44,158 nt of DNA, from contig JAGOOJ010000001.1 of assembly GCA_017992575.1 (NCBI GenBank), positions 1 to 44,158 on the forward strand, in the 5' to 3' direction. The notes under the pieces are model-generated. The model saw only the letters and a program-made list of their open reading frames with translations. It did not search any database and was not told the origin of the DNA. How positions within the stretch are numbered: position 1 is the stretch's first letter; each line of letters starts with the position of its first letter. The translations under genes and the position numbers were made by a program. This DNA comes from Candidatus Moraniibacteriota bacterium. Its GTDB lineage: Bacteria; Patescibacteriota; Minisyncoccia; Moranbacterales; UBA1568. Positions 30,142 to 37,888 of this stretch are shown here, in pieces.

Positions 30142-30339
30142 ATGGATATAGAACTCTTGCAAAAATTGCAGGCACAGGATGAAAAATTGGAACAGATTTA
30201 CCGGTCTGTTGAGAAAACACGTCAGTATTTTCTGTGGACTCTGATTGGTTCGGTTGTTATGTTTGTTTTACCTCTTATCGGACTAGTTTTTGCGGTGCCT
30301 TTTTTTCTGAGTACTTTGTCGACAGCTTACGGACTCTAA
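30142..30339 (+). CDS. Small coiled-coil/membrane-hairpin protein, 65 aa
   Basis: The start at 30142 is placed where the -10 lies 6 bases upstream; an earlier in-frame ATG would lie before the transcription start. Residues 1-29 are a short amphipathic coiled coil (LLQKLQAQDEKLEQIYRSVE), followed by two hydrophobic segments near 31-46 and 48-60. Small proteins of this form occur before HPF and secA genes in Parcubacteria-like genomes, as I recall. Function unknown. HPF follows 19 bases downstream. Confidence 0.7.
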   Translation: MDIELLQKLQAQDEKLEQIYRSVEKTRQYFLWTLIGSVVMFVLPLIGLVFAVPFFLSTLSTAYGL

Positions 30340-30358
30340 TTTCTTAATTGAAACGAAT

Positions 30359-30709
30359 ATGAATACACGATTCTTGTTCAAAGGAGTAGAGATCGATGAA
30401 CGGACGAATGCCTATATAGTAAAGCGCCTCGGGCGAGTAGAGAAACTAGTAGACCCGGTGAGTGAATTTTCTATTGAAATCGATCAAGACAAAAAAGGGA
30501 AATTTCGGGTGGAAATCATGGTCAAGACCCCGCATAATCTGTATCGGGCAGAAGAAGTATCGGAAAGTATTGAAGGTTCTACTGATATCGTCATCGACGA
30601 ATTAGAAATTCAAGTCGACAAAAAGAAAAATAAGAATCGCGATCTAAAACTGCGTGGTAACCGTTCCATCAAAAAGAAATTGGTGGTTGACGAATCGGCT
30701 CGATTTTAG
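30359..30709 (+). CDS. hpf: Ribosome hibernation-promoting factor, short form
   Basis: 116 residues of the RaiA/HPF family, which binds the decoding centre of idle 70S ribosomes. Family features are FKGVEIDERTNAYIVKRLGR near the N-terminus, the beta strand FRVEIMVKTPHNLYRAEE, and the helix around DIVIDELEIQVDKKK. The basic end (NRDLKLRGNRSIKKK) is typical. The C-terminal dimerisation domain of long HPF is absent. It is co-transcribed with the preceding small membrane protein and ends before a terminator. Confidence 0.88.
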   Translation: MNTRFLFKGVEIDERTNAYIVKRLGRVEKLVDPVSEFSIEIDQDKKGKFRVEIMVKTPHNLYRAEEVSESIEGSTDIVIDELEIQVDKKKNKNRDLKLRGNRSIKKKLVVDESARF

Positions 30710-30725
30710 GCTTAGAATAAGGAAT

Positions 30726-30751
30726 AATCCTACTCCATGAGTGGGATTTTT
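30726..30751 (+). terminator. Intrinsic terminator between hpf and secA
   Basis: AATCCTACT/AGTGGGATT stem with one G-U, 5-base loop, then TTT. Confidence 0.8.
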
Positions 30752-30754
30752 CTT

Positions 30755-30783
30755 TTGACGGCGAGCAGTCTTTTTGTTACACT
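30755..30783 (+). promoter_or_regulatory. Promoter of secA
   Basis: TTGACG (30755-30760), a 17-base spacer and an extended -10 TGT-TACACT (30775-30783). The 100-base leader includes imperfect repeats of AAAAGCTA and a hairpin AGCTAT-AAGCTG-ATAGCT. Confidence 0.8.
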
Positions 30784-30881
30784 GGAATAGTTCTTGGCTT
30801 AAATAAAAGGACACTTGTTTGATTTTTAACTTCTGCTCCTAGTTAAAAGCTATAAGCTGATAGCTAAAAGCTACCCTGACT

Positions 30882-33539
30882 ATGTCTTTTTTGGAAAAAT
30901 TGTTTGGTTCGAACGAACGTGAGGTCAATCGACTTCGTCCTTTGGTTGAAAAAATCAATACTTTTGATAGTGCCATGCAGGCGTTATCACTCGATGAATT
31001 GAAGAGCAAGACGGTGAGTTTCCGTGAGCGTCTTGCTTCGGGTGAAACATTGGATGAGTTGTTGCCGGAGGCCTACGCAGTGGTGCGGGAAGTAGCCAAA
31101 CGAGTCATTGGTGAACGTCACTATGATGTTCAGCTACTCGGCGGTATCGCGCTTCATCGTGGCAAGATTGCAGAAATGAAGACAGGCGAAGGGAAAACAC
31201 TGACGTCGACACTGCCGATATACTTGAATGCTCTTTCGGGGAAGGGAGTTCATGTGGTGACGGTCAATGATTATTTGGCCAAGCGTGACTGTAATTGGAT
31301 GGGCAAGGTCTATGAAGCCCTTGGGCTCTCGACCGCCTGTATTGTTGGTCAGGGTGTGTCGTATCGCTATACGTCCAATGTAGAGGATCACGATGAGACC
31401 ACGGTTGAGATGGAGAATCTCGTGACGATTACCCGTCATGAAGCCTATAGAAGCGACATTACCTATGGGACGAACAATGAATTTGGTTTTGACTATCTGC
31501 GTGACAATATGGTGCCGACGCTTGAAGATATGACTCAGCGGAAACTCCATTTTGCCATCGTTGATGAAGTGGATTCGATTCTCATTGATGAAGCCCGTAC
31601 GCCACTTATCATTTCGGCTCCAGATAGTGAGTCGACCAAGCTCTATGAGCGTTTTGCCAAGATTGTTCCCATGCTCAAACCAGAAGTGGATTATGCGGTT
31701 GATGAAAAAATGAAAGCGGTGACACTGACCGATGAGGGCATGAATTCTGTCGAACGGTTGTTGGGTATGGAAAATATTTACGCTTCAGGTAATGTTCAGT
31801 ACGTTCATCATTTGGAGCAGTCACTCAAAGCCAACATCATTTTTAAAATCGATCGTGACTACGTAGTGAAGGATGATCAGGTTATTATCGTTGATGATTT
31901 TACCGGGCGTATCATGCCGGGACGACGCTATAGTGAGGGTCTCCACCAGGCTATTGAAGCCAAAGAAGGCGTAACCGTGCAACGAGAATCGCGGACCTTG
32001 GCAACCATTACGTTCCAGAATTATTTTCGCTTGTACGAAAAATTAGCTGGTATGACTGGAACAGCCACTACTTCTGCTGAGGAATTGGCTAAGGTATATA
32101 AACTGGATGTTTTGGAAATTCCGACTAATCGGCCGATGACTCGCAAGGATCTCCCGGACATTATCTACAAGACGGAAGAAGCCAAGTTTCGTGCTATTGT
32201 CGAGCATGTCAAAGAAGTTCATGAGAGCGGACAGCCTATTCTCATTGGTACGGTGGCAATTGAAAAATCAGAATACTTGAGCGCTCTTCTCGGACAGGAG
32301 GGTATCGTTCATGAGGTGTTGAATGCCAAGAATCATGAACGGGAAGCGCATATTATCGCCAATGCCGGTCAAAAAGGATCGATTACTATCGCTACCAACA
32401 TGGCTGGTCGTGGGACTGACATCAAACTCGGTGACGGAGTGCGTGAGGTTGGAGGGCTACTTATTGTTGGTACGGAGCGTCACGAAGCCCGGCGGATTGA
32501 TAATCAGCTTCGTGGTCGTGCTGGACGGCAGGGTGATCCTGGAATGTCCCAGTTTTTCGTGTCACTCGAGGATGAACTGATGCGTCGTTTCGGGGGTGAA
32601 AAGATGAAAAGTATGATGACGACGCTAGGGCTTCCTGATAATGAACCGATTCAAAACACAATCATTTCGAAAACCATTGAGAGTGCTCAATCGAAGATTG
32701 AAGGGTTTAACTTTGATATCCGCAAACACGTTCTTGACTACGATGACGTCATGAACAAACAGCGTGAAGTGGTGTATCGGAAACGTCGGACAGTACTCGA
32801 AACGAGTGATTTTGAAAATGAGACGTTGCGTCTCATCTCTGAAGAGCTTGATCATGTCATTGGGTTTCATACTGCGGTAGAAGAGAGTGAGTGGAATATG
32901 GTGGAAATTGTCAACGAAGCCAATGCCATGTTTTCGAGCCTGAACGAGAAAGAAGCTCTCAAGAAACTAGAGACTATGCGGGATGATCGTTCCAAAGATG
33001 AGATTGAAAAGCGTGGGCTGATACTGGAATACCTTATTGGTGAAGCAAAAAAAGTATATAATCAGAAGGAGGTTGTCATAGGTAAGGATGTCTGGAACAT
33101 GATTCAGAAATCGCTCTATCTTCGTTCACTTGATACCCTTTGGATGAATCATCTCGACGAAATCGACTATCTGCGTCAGGGGATTGGACTGCGTGGGTAT
33201 GGTCAGCGTGATCCGCTTATCGAATATAAACGGGAAGCTTTTGATCTGTTTCTTGGGCTGATGGATACGGTGCGTAAGACGTATCTCATGACCATTTTGA
33301 AGGTAGAACAAAAAATTGAAGCCTTAACCGAAGAAAAGCCTCGCGAAATGCAGTTTCGGGGAGCCAGTGAAAATATCGAGTCGTTTGCGACGCTCAAGGG
33401 TGAGGCGCGGGCAGGTGGTGGCAGTGCGGAGGGCGAGGCGCCCAAGCAGAAGCCGATTGTCAATGATGCGGTAGTTGGTCGGAATGACCCTTGTCATTGC
33501 GGGAGCGGAAAAAAATTCAAAAAATGTCACGGTGCCTAG
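30882..33539 (+). CDS. secA: Protein translocase ATPase SecA
   Basis: The motor that drives preproteins through SecYEG. 885 residues. Walker A is MKTGEGKTLTS at 99-109, DEVDSILIDEAR follows in NBD1, and NBD2 carries TNMAGRGTDIKL and RGRAGRQGD. The helical scaffold part is intact. The C-terminal zinc module DPCHCGSGKKFKKCH (Cys871, Cys873, Cys882, His883) is present, so SecB or ribosome contact is possible. Full length and complete. It is the first gene of an operon with the small zinc protein and NUDIX gene downstream. Confidence 0.98.
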   Translation: MSFLEKLFGSNEREVNRLRPLVEKINTFDSAMQALSLDELKSKTVSFRERLASGETLDELLPEAYAVVREVAKRVIGERHYDVQLLGGIALHRGKIAEMKTGEGKTLTSTLPIYLNALSGKGVHVVTVNDYLAKRDCNWMGKVYEALGLSTACIVGQGVSYRYTSNVEDHDETTVEMENLVTITRHEAYRSDITYGTNNEFGFDYLRDNMVPTLEDMTQRKLHFAIVDEVDSILIDEARTPLIISAPDSESTKLYERFAKIVPMLKPEVDYAVDEKMKAVTLTDEGMNSVERLLGMENIYASGNVQYVHHLEQSLKANIIFKIDRDYVVKDDQVIIVDDFTGRIMPGRRYSEGLHQAIEAKEGVTVQRESRTLATITFQNYFRLYEKLAGMTGTATTSAEELAKVYKLDVLEIPTNRPMTRKDLPDIIYKTEEAKFRAIVEHVKEVHESGQPILIGTVAIEKSEYLSALLGQEGIVHEVLNAKNHEREAHIIANAGQKGSITIATNMAGRGTDIKLGDGVREVGGLLIVGTERHEARRIDNQLRGRAGRQGDPGMSQFFVSLEDELMRRFGGEKMKSMMTTLGLPDNEPIQNTIISKTIESAQSKIEGFNFDIRKHVLDYDDVMNKQREVVYRKRRTVLETSDFENETLRLISEELDHVIGFHTAVEESEWNMVEIVNEANAMFSSLNEKEALKKLETMRDDRSKDEIEKRGLILEYLIGEAKKVYNQKEVVIGKDVWNMIQKSLYLRSLDTLWMNHLDEIDYLRQGIGLRGYGQRDPLIEYKREAFDLFLGLMDTVRKTYLMTILKVEQKIEALTEEKPREMQFRGASENIESFATLKGEARAGGGSAEGEAPKQKPIVNDAVVGRNDPCHCGSGKKFKKCHGA

Positions 33540-33543
33540 TTTG

Positions 33544-33744
33544 ATGTGTATGGATCAGGAAATTTTTGAAAAAGAGCTTGGTATGTGTCGCAAGCTTCAC
33601 CATGAAAAGAAAGGTTGTCATTGGGGGAAGTGTGCTACGTGTGGGGTGATACCATCTCTCTACAAGCTTCACAAGGGCGTGGTACTTGAGAGTGAAGAAG
33701 ATATTAGAAAGGTGAAGGAGGAAGTTTTTGGAGAACCAATATGA
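33544..33744 (+). CDS. Small conserved zinc-finger-like protein, 66 aa
   Basis: A small protein with the motif CRKLHHEKKGCHWGKCATCG: a cluster of Cys/His residues including C-x-W-x-x-C-x-x-C, suggesting a zinc site. The rest is charged (SEEDIRKVKEEVFGEPI). The start may be 33544 or the next ATG at 33550. It lies 5 bases after secA, and its stop overlaps the NUDIX start (ATGA), so all are translationally coupled. I recall similar small proteins in CPR genomes, without known function. Confidence 0.75.
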   Translation: MCMDQEIFEKELGMCRKLHHEKKGCHWGKCATCGVIPSLYKLHKGVVLESEEDIRKVKEEVFGEPI

Positions 33745-34196
33745 AAAAATCGTTTGATCTCAAAAAAGGAGTCGACTTTATCGGGGTGACCTGCGTGTTT
33801 TTCTGTCACGATGGGCGAGGGAATCTCCTCATGCACAAGCGGAGCAAGAACTGTCGTGATGAAATTGGGCGTTGGGATACCGGATCGGGATCAATGGAGT
33901 TCGGCGAAACGCCTGAAGGGGCAGTGGTGCGGGAAATTCAGGAGGAGTACAGTGTACAGCCGAAAAATTTACAGTTCTGTGGCGTGCGCAATGTCCTCCG
34001 TATGAATGGTGCTGTGCAGACGCATTGGGTCGCCTTTGTGTTTGTGGCACAGGTCAACCCAAAAAAAGTGAAGATTGGTGAACCGGAAAAAATGGAGGAG
34101 CTTTCTTGGTTTCCTCTGTCAAAGCTTCCGAAACCACTCCATTCAGCTTTTGGTGCTCAACTCAAGATGATTCGAAAGTTCGGGGTAAAAATATAG
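33741..34196 (+). CDS. NUDIX hydrolase
   Basis: 151 residues. Hydrolyses nucleoside diphosphates linked to another group. The Nudix box is GSMEFGETPEGAVVREIQEE followed by YSV: all catalytic Glu residues are present, but the usual glycine before the last hydrophobic residue is serine. The start overlaps the preceding stop codon. The substrate is undetermined; the surrounding housecleaning-type genes (DUF218, HD) fit nucleotide clean-up. Confidence 0.9.
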   Translation: MKKSFDLKKGVDFIGVTCVFFCHDGRGNLLMHKRSKNCRDEIGRWDTGSGSMEFGETPEGAVVREIQEEYSVQPKNLQFCGVRNVLRMNGAVQTHWVAFVFVAQVNPKKVKIGEPEKMEELSWFPLSKLPKPLHSAFGAQLKMIRKFGVKI

Positions 34197-34202
34197 TTTT
34201 TT

Positions 34203-34757
34203 ATGAAAAAAGAAGTCAGAGAGTATACTCAAAAGATTTGGGATTATCATCTGATGCATCAGAAAATAGAGAAAGCTGATGCCATTTTTGTTCTTGGTAG
34301 TAATGATATTCGGGTTGCCGAAAGAGGAGCGGAGCTGTACCTGGCTGGTTTGGCACCACTCTTGATATTTTCCGGTGGATTCGGAACTCGGGCATCGGGT
34401 GTACACCAGTTTACCCGTCCTGAGGCGGTGGAATTTTCGGAAAGAGCAAAAAGTATGGGTGTCCCGGAGAAGGCTATTATCATCGAGGATCAGTCTACCA
34501 ATACGGGGGAGAACATCTCTTTTACGCAGAAACTGTTGAATGACAAGGGGATTTTTCCCAAAAGCATGATTCTAGTCCAGAAGCCCTATATGGAACGTCG
34601 TACGTATGCCACATTCTGTAAGCGGTGGGAGGGGATCTCTTTTTCTGTGACTTCACCGAAGATACCTCTGGAATCTTATCCTAACGAAGATATTTCCGAA
34701 GAACGGATGATAAACGCCATGGTAGGTGATTTACAAAGAATAAAAGAATACCCCTAA
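34203..34757 (+). CDS. DUF218/YdcF-ElyC-like protein, C-terminus frameshifted
   Basis: 184 residues as read. Family motifs are DAIFVLGSNDIRVAERGAEL, IFSGGFGTRAS, and IIEDQSTNTGENISF; such proteins are linked to envelope polysaccharide homeostasis (ElyC) or bind S-adenosylmethionine (YdcF). The protein ends abruptly at KEYP-TAA. In the +1 frame the sequence continues NKGFQIFQEIPDDVW and 18 more residues to a TAG at 34855-34857, immediately before the next gene. Removing one C from the CCCC at 34751-34754 would join both parts into one protein of about 217 residues. The cause is therefore a homopolymer error, a recent mutation or a programmed +1 shift at CCC-TAA. Confidence 0.85.
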   Translation: MKKEVREYTQKIWDYHLMHQKIEKADAIFVLGSNDIRVAERGAELYLAGLAPLLIFSGGFGTRASGVHQFTRPEAVEFSERAKSMGVPEKAIIIEDQSTNTGENISFTQKLLNDKGIFPKSMILVQKPYMERRTYATFCKRWEGISFSVTSPKIPLESYPNEDISEERMINAMVGDLQRIKEYP

Positions 34758-34857
34758 TAAAGGATTCCAAATTTTTCAAGAAATTCCTGATGATGTTTGG
34801 ATGGCCTACGAGAAACTTGTGGCTCTTGGGTATAATAAAAAACTTATTAAAGAATAG
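34756..34857 (+). pseudogene. Out-of-frame C-terminal extension of the DUF218 gene
   Basis: A coding-like stretch of 33 codons with no start of its own (NKGFQIFQEIPDDVW, then MAYEKLVALGYNKKLIKE) that closes with TAG one base before the ATG of the DUF3850 gene. It joins the upstream gene after a one-base frame change. A TATAAT inside it (34831-34836) is therefore likely to be codons, not a promoter. Confidence 0.7.
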
Positions 34858-34858
34858 T

Positions 34859-35131
34859 ATGGCACGGATTGAGAAAAAATTGTGGTCAGAGTACTTCGAT
34901 CAAGTGGCATCGGGCAAAAAGAAGTACGAGCTTCGTTTGAATGACTTTGATGTGGCAGAAGGGGATATATTGGTACTGCGAGAATGGAACAAAGAAACCA
35001 AGGAATATACAGGGAGAGTGCTTGAAAAAACAGTGACCCGAGTGAATCGATTCAAAATGGATGACCTGTATGCCTTTTGGTCCAAAGAAGAAATAGAAGA
35101 AAAGGGGATTCAGATTATTTCTATGGAATAG
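34859..35131 (+). CDS. DUF3850/ASCH-like domain protein
   Basis: 90 residues with the typical pattern KLWSEYFDQVASGKKKYELR followed by LNDFDVAEGDILVLREWN, a small PUA/ASCH-related RNA-binding-like fold. The family function is uncertain (RNA binding or RNA cleavage is proposed for ASCH members). It starts one base after the stop of the frameshifted DUF218 frame and ends 2 bases before the HD gene, so it is part of the secA operon. Confidence 0.85.
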   Translation: MARIEKKLWSEYFDQVASGKKKYELRLNDFDVAEGDILVLREWNKETKEYTGRVLEKTVTRVNRFKMDDLYAFWSKEEIEEKGIQIISME

Positions 35132-35133
35132 TT

Positions 35134-35721
35134 ATGCTTCAGAAGTTGCTTGGCTTTGCTCGGATGCTCAATGAACTGCAGGCGGTAGAGCGGGTTATCC
35201 GGGTGAAGAATGCCGACCGGTGGGAGAATGATATGGAACATTCTTACCATTTGGCCATGCTTGCTTGGTATATTATTGACTCACAACAACTCGCTCTGGA
35301 TAGGGAAAAAGTTTTGCGTTATGCTCTGGCTCATGATTTGGTAGAAGTATATGCCGGAGACACCTATCTCTTTAGCAAAGATAAGGAACTTTTGGATTCG
35401 AAACCAGAGCGGGAACGTCTGGCAGCCGAGCGTCTGGCGAAAGAATTTCCAGAGGTACCAGAGATGCACGACGCCATTTTTCGTTATGTCAGAAAAGATG
35501 ACCCCGAAAGTCGCTTTGTGTATGCTTTGGATAAGATTGAACCGATTATCAAGCTTTATCTTGATGGTGGCCGAACGTGGAAGGAAATGCACGTGACACT
35601 CGATATGGCCTATGAGAGCAAAAAAGACAAAGTGGCGCTGTCACCGGAAATCAAAGCGTATTTCGATGAAATGATGGTACTGCTTCGCAAAGAAGAGCGG
35701 ACACTGTTTCCAGAAAAGTAA
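35134..35721 (+). CDS. HD-domain phosphohydrolase (YfbR-like 5'-nucleotidase)
   Basis: 195 residues. Metal-binding HD pattern: His36 (NDMEHSYH), His67-Asp68 in ALAHDLVEVYAGDT, and a late Asp in VYALDKIEPI. These HD proteins (COG1896 type) remove phosphate from deoxynucleoside monophosphates. The start is the ATG at 35134, the first one before the family N-terminus and 2 bases after the preceding stop. It is the last gene of the secA operon; no clear terminator follows. Confidence 0.88.
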   Translation: MLQKLLGFARMLNELQAVERVIRVKNADRWENDMEHSYHLAMLAWYIIDSQQLALDREKVLRYALAHDLVEVYAGDTYLFSKDKELLDSKPERERLAAERLAKEFPEVPEMHDAIFRYVRKDDPESRFVYALDKIEPIIKLYLDGGRTWKEMHVTLDMAYESKKDKVALSPEIKAYFDEMMVLLRKEERTLFPEK

Positions 35722-35845
35722 AAAGCCGAGGAGGGTAAGTCCAAGGCTGGGAGGTTCCGCAGTTGCGGATGGGCGGCTGGGTGGCGATCTGAAGGGAGAA
35801 GGGGCGGGAGGAGAAAGGTGGTACAGAGTGTTATCATGTATTTTG

Positions 35846-35865
35846 TGGTGTTCAAGCGAACACCA
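35846..35865. other. Perfect 8-bp hairpin in the 35.7-35.9 kb spacer
   Basis: TGGTGTTC-AAGC-GAACACCA. No T-run on either side, so it is not a classical terminator. The rest of the 208-base spacer between the HD gene and the convergent orphan is G-rich, with a small CCGCAACTGCGG palindrome (minus strand) and no gene I can support. Confidence 0.55.
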
Positions 35866-35929
35866 GCTTCCTCTCACATCCCCCAGCCCCGTGCCTCGAA
35901 TATAGCATTACTGGCACATGCTGGCAAGG

Positions 35930-36214
35930 CTATTCTTGTTGAAAGGCCCTTCCCAGGTTGAAGACAGCATTGAGCACTTCCTCGAGTTTTTCTGGCCCAT
36001 CCACGGATCGCAATTGCTCAAAGTGTTCTGCTGTCTCACTAGAAACTTCAAGCGGGACAAACGCGACAACGATGCTTGTGGATTCATCTACTGGCGCCCA
36101 GTATTCTCTGGCGGATTCGAGGGAGTAAACCTCAGCTGGGGCGAGCTCTAGGACGATGGCATCTGGAGGGCAGTTATGGCCGGGGCCCGGTTGTAAAAGG
36201 ACGACGTGGATCAT
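35930..36214 (-). CDS. Orphan acidic protein of unknown function, 94 aa
   Basis: Begins MIHVVLLQPGPGHNCPPDAI and is acidic and hydrophobic in alternation (VLELAPAEVYSLESAREYWA). It could form a small alpha/beta fold; there is no signal peptide. GAGGTGA precedes the ATG at 36214 by 6 bases, and a TTGACA is correctly placed upstream. It is an isolated minus-strand gene, divergent from the MutT-like gene. I do not recognise its family. Confidence 0.65.
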   Translation of the reverse strand: MIHVVLLQPGPGHNCPPDAIVLELAPAEVYSLESAREYWAPVDESTSIVVAFVPLEVSSETAEHFEQLRSVDGPEKLEEVLNAVFNLGRAFQQE

Positions 36215-36238
36215 TATCGGTCACCTCTTTTTGGGGTA

Positions 36239-36272
36239 TGCTAAAATAATCATAGAAACATCCAGGTGTCAA
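36239..36272. promoter_or_regulatory. Divergent promoters of the acidic orphan and the MutT-like gene
   Basis: Plus strand: extended -10 TGC-TAAAAT (36239-36247), 34 bases before the ATG at 36282. Minus strand: TTGACA (36272-36267), an 18-base spacer and TATTTT (36248-36243). The two -10 elements overlap. Confidence 0.6.
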
Positions 36273-36281
36273 TATATTCGT

Positions 36282-36749
36282 ATGAAAAAAATACTCACAC
36301 TCTGTTTAGTCATCGAGGGGGAGAAGATTCTTCTCGGTATGAAGAAACGGGGATTTGGCGCGGGTCGGTGGAATGGTTTTGGAGGGAAAGTTGAGGGAGG
36401 GGAATCGATTGAGGAGGCAACTAAGCGAGAGACGTTTGAAGAATGTGGAGTGGTTATCACTGAAATGGAGAAAGTAGGCATTCACGAATTTGAGTTTGCT
36501 CATGATCGTGGCAACATCCTTGAAGTGCACGTATTTCGCGTTAGTGAGTGGACAGGTGAGCTTATTGAAACTGAAGAGATGCGACCGCAGTGGTTTACCA
36601 CTGATGCCATACCCTACGATGAAATGTGGCCAGACGATATTCATTGGATCCCCGTGTTTTTGACCGGCAAGAAATTCCGTACCAAGTTTTTGTTTGGTCA
36701 GGGTGATAGCGTATTAGAAAATCATGTCGAAGAAGTGTCCGAGCTTTAA
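36282..36749 (+). CDS. NUDIX hydrolase, MutT/MTH1-like 8-oxo-dGTP diphosphatase
   Basis: 155 residues. Removes oxidised nucleotides such as 8-oxo-dGTP. A complete Nudix box: GKVEGGESIEEATKRETFEE followed by CGV. The preceding GFGAGRWNGFGGK and the late WFTTDAIPYDEMWPDDIHWI are typical of the MTH1 branch (the latter part binds the purine). The start is ATG at 36282. It is followed after 12 bases by ddl, so they are probably co-transcribed. Confidence 0.92.
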   Translation: MKKILTLCLVIEGEKILLGMKKRGFGAGRWNGFGGKVEGGESIEEATKRETFEECGVVITEMEKVGIHEFEFAHDRGNILEVHVFRVSEWTGELIETEEMRPQWFTTDAIPYDEMWPDDIHWIPVFLTGKKFRTKFLFGQGDSVLENHVEEVSEL

Positions 36750-36761
36750 GGCGTATTCCAT

Positions 36762-37754
36762 ATGAAAAAACTACGCGTTGGTATTTTGTTCGGCGGTAAA
36801 TCAACCGAGCATGAGGTGTCACTTCAATCAGCCAAAAACGTCATTGCTCATCTGGACCCGGAAAAGTTTGAATCGGTACCGCTTCTTCTTAATAAAGAGG
36901 GAGAAGGTGTTGCGACTGAAAAGAGTATTGTAGAATTGCGCCAGATAGTGGACGTGATATTCCCTGTACTTCATGGGGGCTCTGGTGAGGATGGTACTGT
37001 GCAGGGTCTGTTGAAGCTGTCGGGTATTCCTTTTGTGGGAGCGGGAGTGCTTGGATCGGCTATCGGGATGGATAAAGACGTGATGAAGCGCCTGCTTCGT
37101 GATGCTGGAATTCCGATAGCTCAGTTTTTGACTATACAGGAAAAGACGGCTCCTTTGTATGAGGAAGTGGTCAAAGTACTGGGGATACCGTTTTTTGTAA
37201 AGCCAGCCAATGCGGGTTCATCGGTAGGGGTGCACAAAGTAGAGAGTGCCACGGGATATACTACAGCTCTTAGAGATGCGTTTCTCTATGATACCAAGGT
37301 ATTGATAGAAGAGACTATCGTGGGACGTGAAATAGAAGTAGCAGTACTTGGCAATGAGAACCCACAAGCCTCGGTGCCGGGAGAAATTATTCCCAAAAAC
37401 GGATTTTATTCGTATGAAGCCAAATATCTTGATTCTGATGGTGCAAAATTGAGGGTACCTGCTCAATTAGACGCTGAAACTTCCAAGAAAATACAGGAAC
37501 AAGCAAAGCAAGTATTTCAGGTGCTTTCTTGTGAGGGAATTGGTCGGGTAGACTTCTTTCTTCGCGAAAATGGTGATATCCTGGTCAATGAGATCAATAC
37601 ACTCCCGGGGTTTACTGCTATCAGTATGTATCCTAAACTATGGGAAGCAAGCGGGGTATCGTATACTGCCCTTGTCACACGTCTCATTGACTTGGCGCTT
37701 GAGCGCCATGAACGAGAGCAACAGTTGAAGACAGTATATCAAAGCGGAGAGTAG
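36762..37754 (+). CDS. ddl: D-alanine-D-alanine ligase
   Basis: ATP-grasp ligase making the D-Ala-D-Ala end of the peptidoglycan precursor. 330 residues, complete. Motifs: VGILFGGKSTEHEVSLQSAK, FPVLHGGSGEDGTVQGLLK, FFVKPANAGSSVGVHKV, GRVDFFLRENGDILVNEINT and LPGFTAISMYPKLW. It complements the murG/murC/murB genes 7-10 kb upstream. It forms a two-gene unit with MutT. Confidence 0.96.
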   Translation: MKKLRVGILFGGKSTEHEVSLQSAKNVIAHLDPEKFESVPLLLNKEGEGVATEKSIVELRQIVDVIFPVLHGGSGEDGTVQGLLKLSGIPFVGAGVLGSAIGMDKDVMKRLLRDAGIPIAQFLTIQEKTAPLYEEVVKVLGIPFFVKPANAGSSVGVHKVESATGYTTALRDAFLYDTKVLIEETIVGREIEVAVLGNENPQASVPGEIIPKNGFYSYEAKYLDSDGAKLRVPAQLDAETSKKIQEQAKQVFQVLSCEGIGRVDFFLRENGDILVNEINTLPGFTAISMYPKLWEASGVSYTALVTRLIDLALERHEREQQLKTVYQSGE

Positions 37755-37778
37755 TACGCGATAAAGAGCCTGTAGTTA

Positions 37779-37794
37779 TCCGCCGGCTGGCGGA
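37779..37794. repeat. TCCGCC..GGCGGA palindrome
   Basis: TCCGCCGGCTGGCGGA, flanked by CTGTA and TACAG that could extend the hairpin. Related palindromes with the same TCCGC core lie at 1753-1770 and 8858-8872, the latter two sharing the 11-mer TGCCTGTCCGC. It may be a member of a dispersed palindrome family. Confidence 0.5.
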
Positions 37795-37828
37795 GGTACA
37801 GCGCTGCACGCGCCCCGTTAGACAATAT

Positions 37829-37875
37829 GGGTCTATGGTCTAGTGGTAGAACAGTGCATTTTTACCCCGTACCAA
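37829..37875 (+). pseudogene. tRNA 5'-half remnant
   Basis: GGGTCTATGGTCTAGTGGTA followed by GAACAGTGCATTTTTAC has the acceptor 5' strand, D arm with the AGTGGTAGAAC pattern, and the 5' side of an anticodon stem. The matching 3' half is missing; the sequence runs into a C-rich, then T-rich stretch and the intact tRNA-Ala. It is probably a decayed tRNA. The D stem already has a mismatch. Confidence 0.45.
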
Positions 37876-37888
37876 AACTTCTTTTTTT

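Noticed and set aside
34831..34836. TATAAT in front of the DUF3850 gene as a promoter
   Set aside because: It lies inside the coding-like tail of the DUF218 gene (codons for Y-N) and has no -35.
35610..35855. Minus-strand open frame of 81 codons downstream of the acidic orphan
   Set aside because: It overlaps the end of the HD gene on the opposite strand, has no ribosome site and crosses hairpins.
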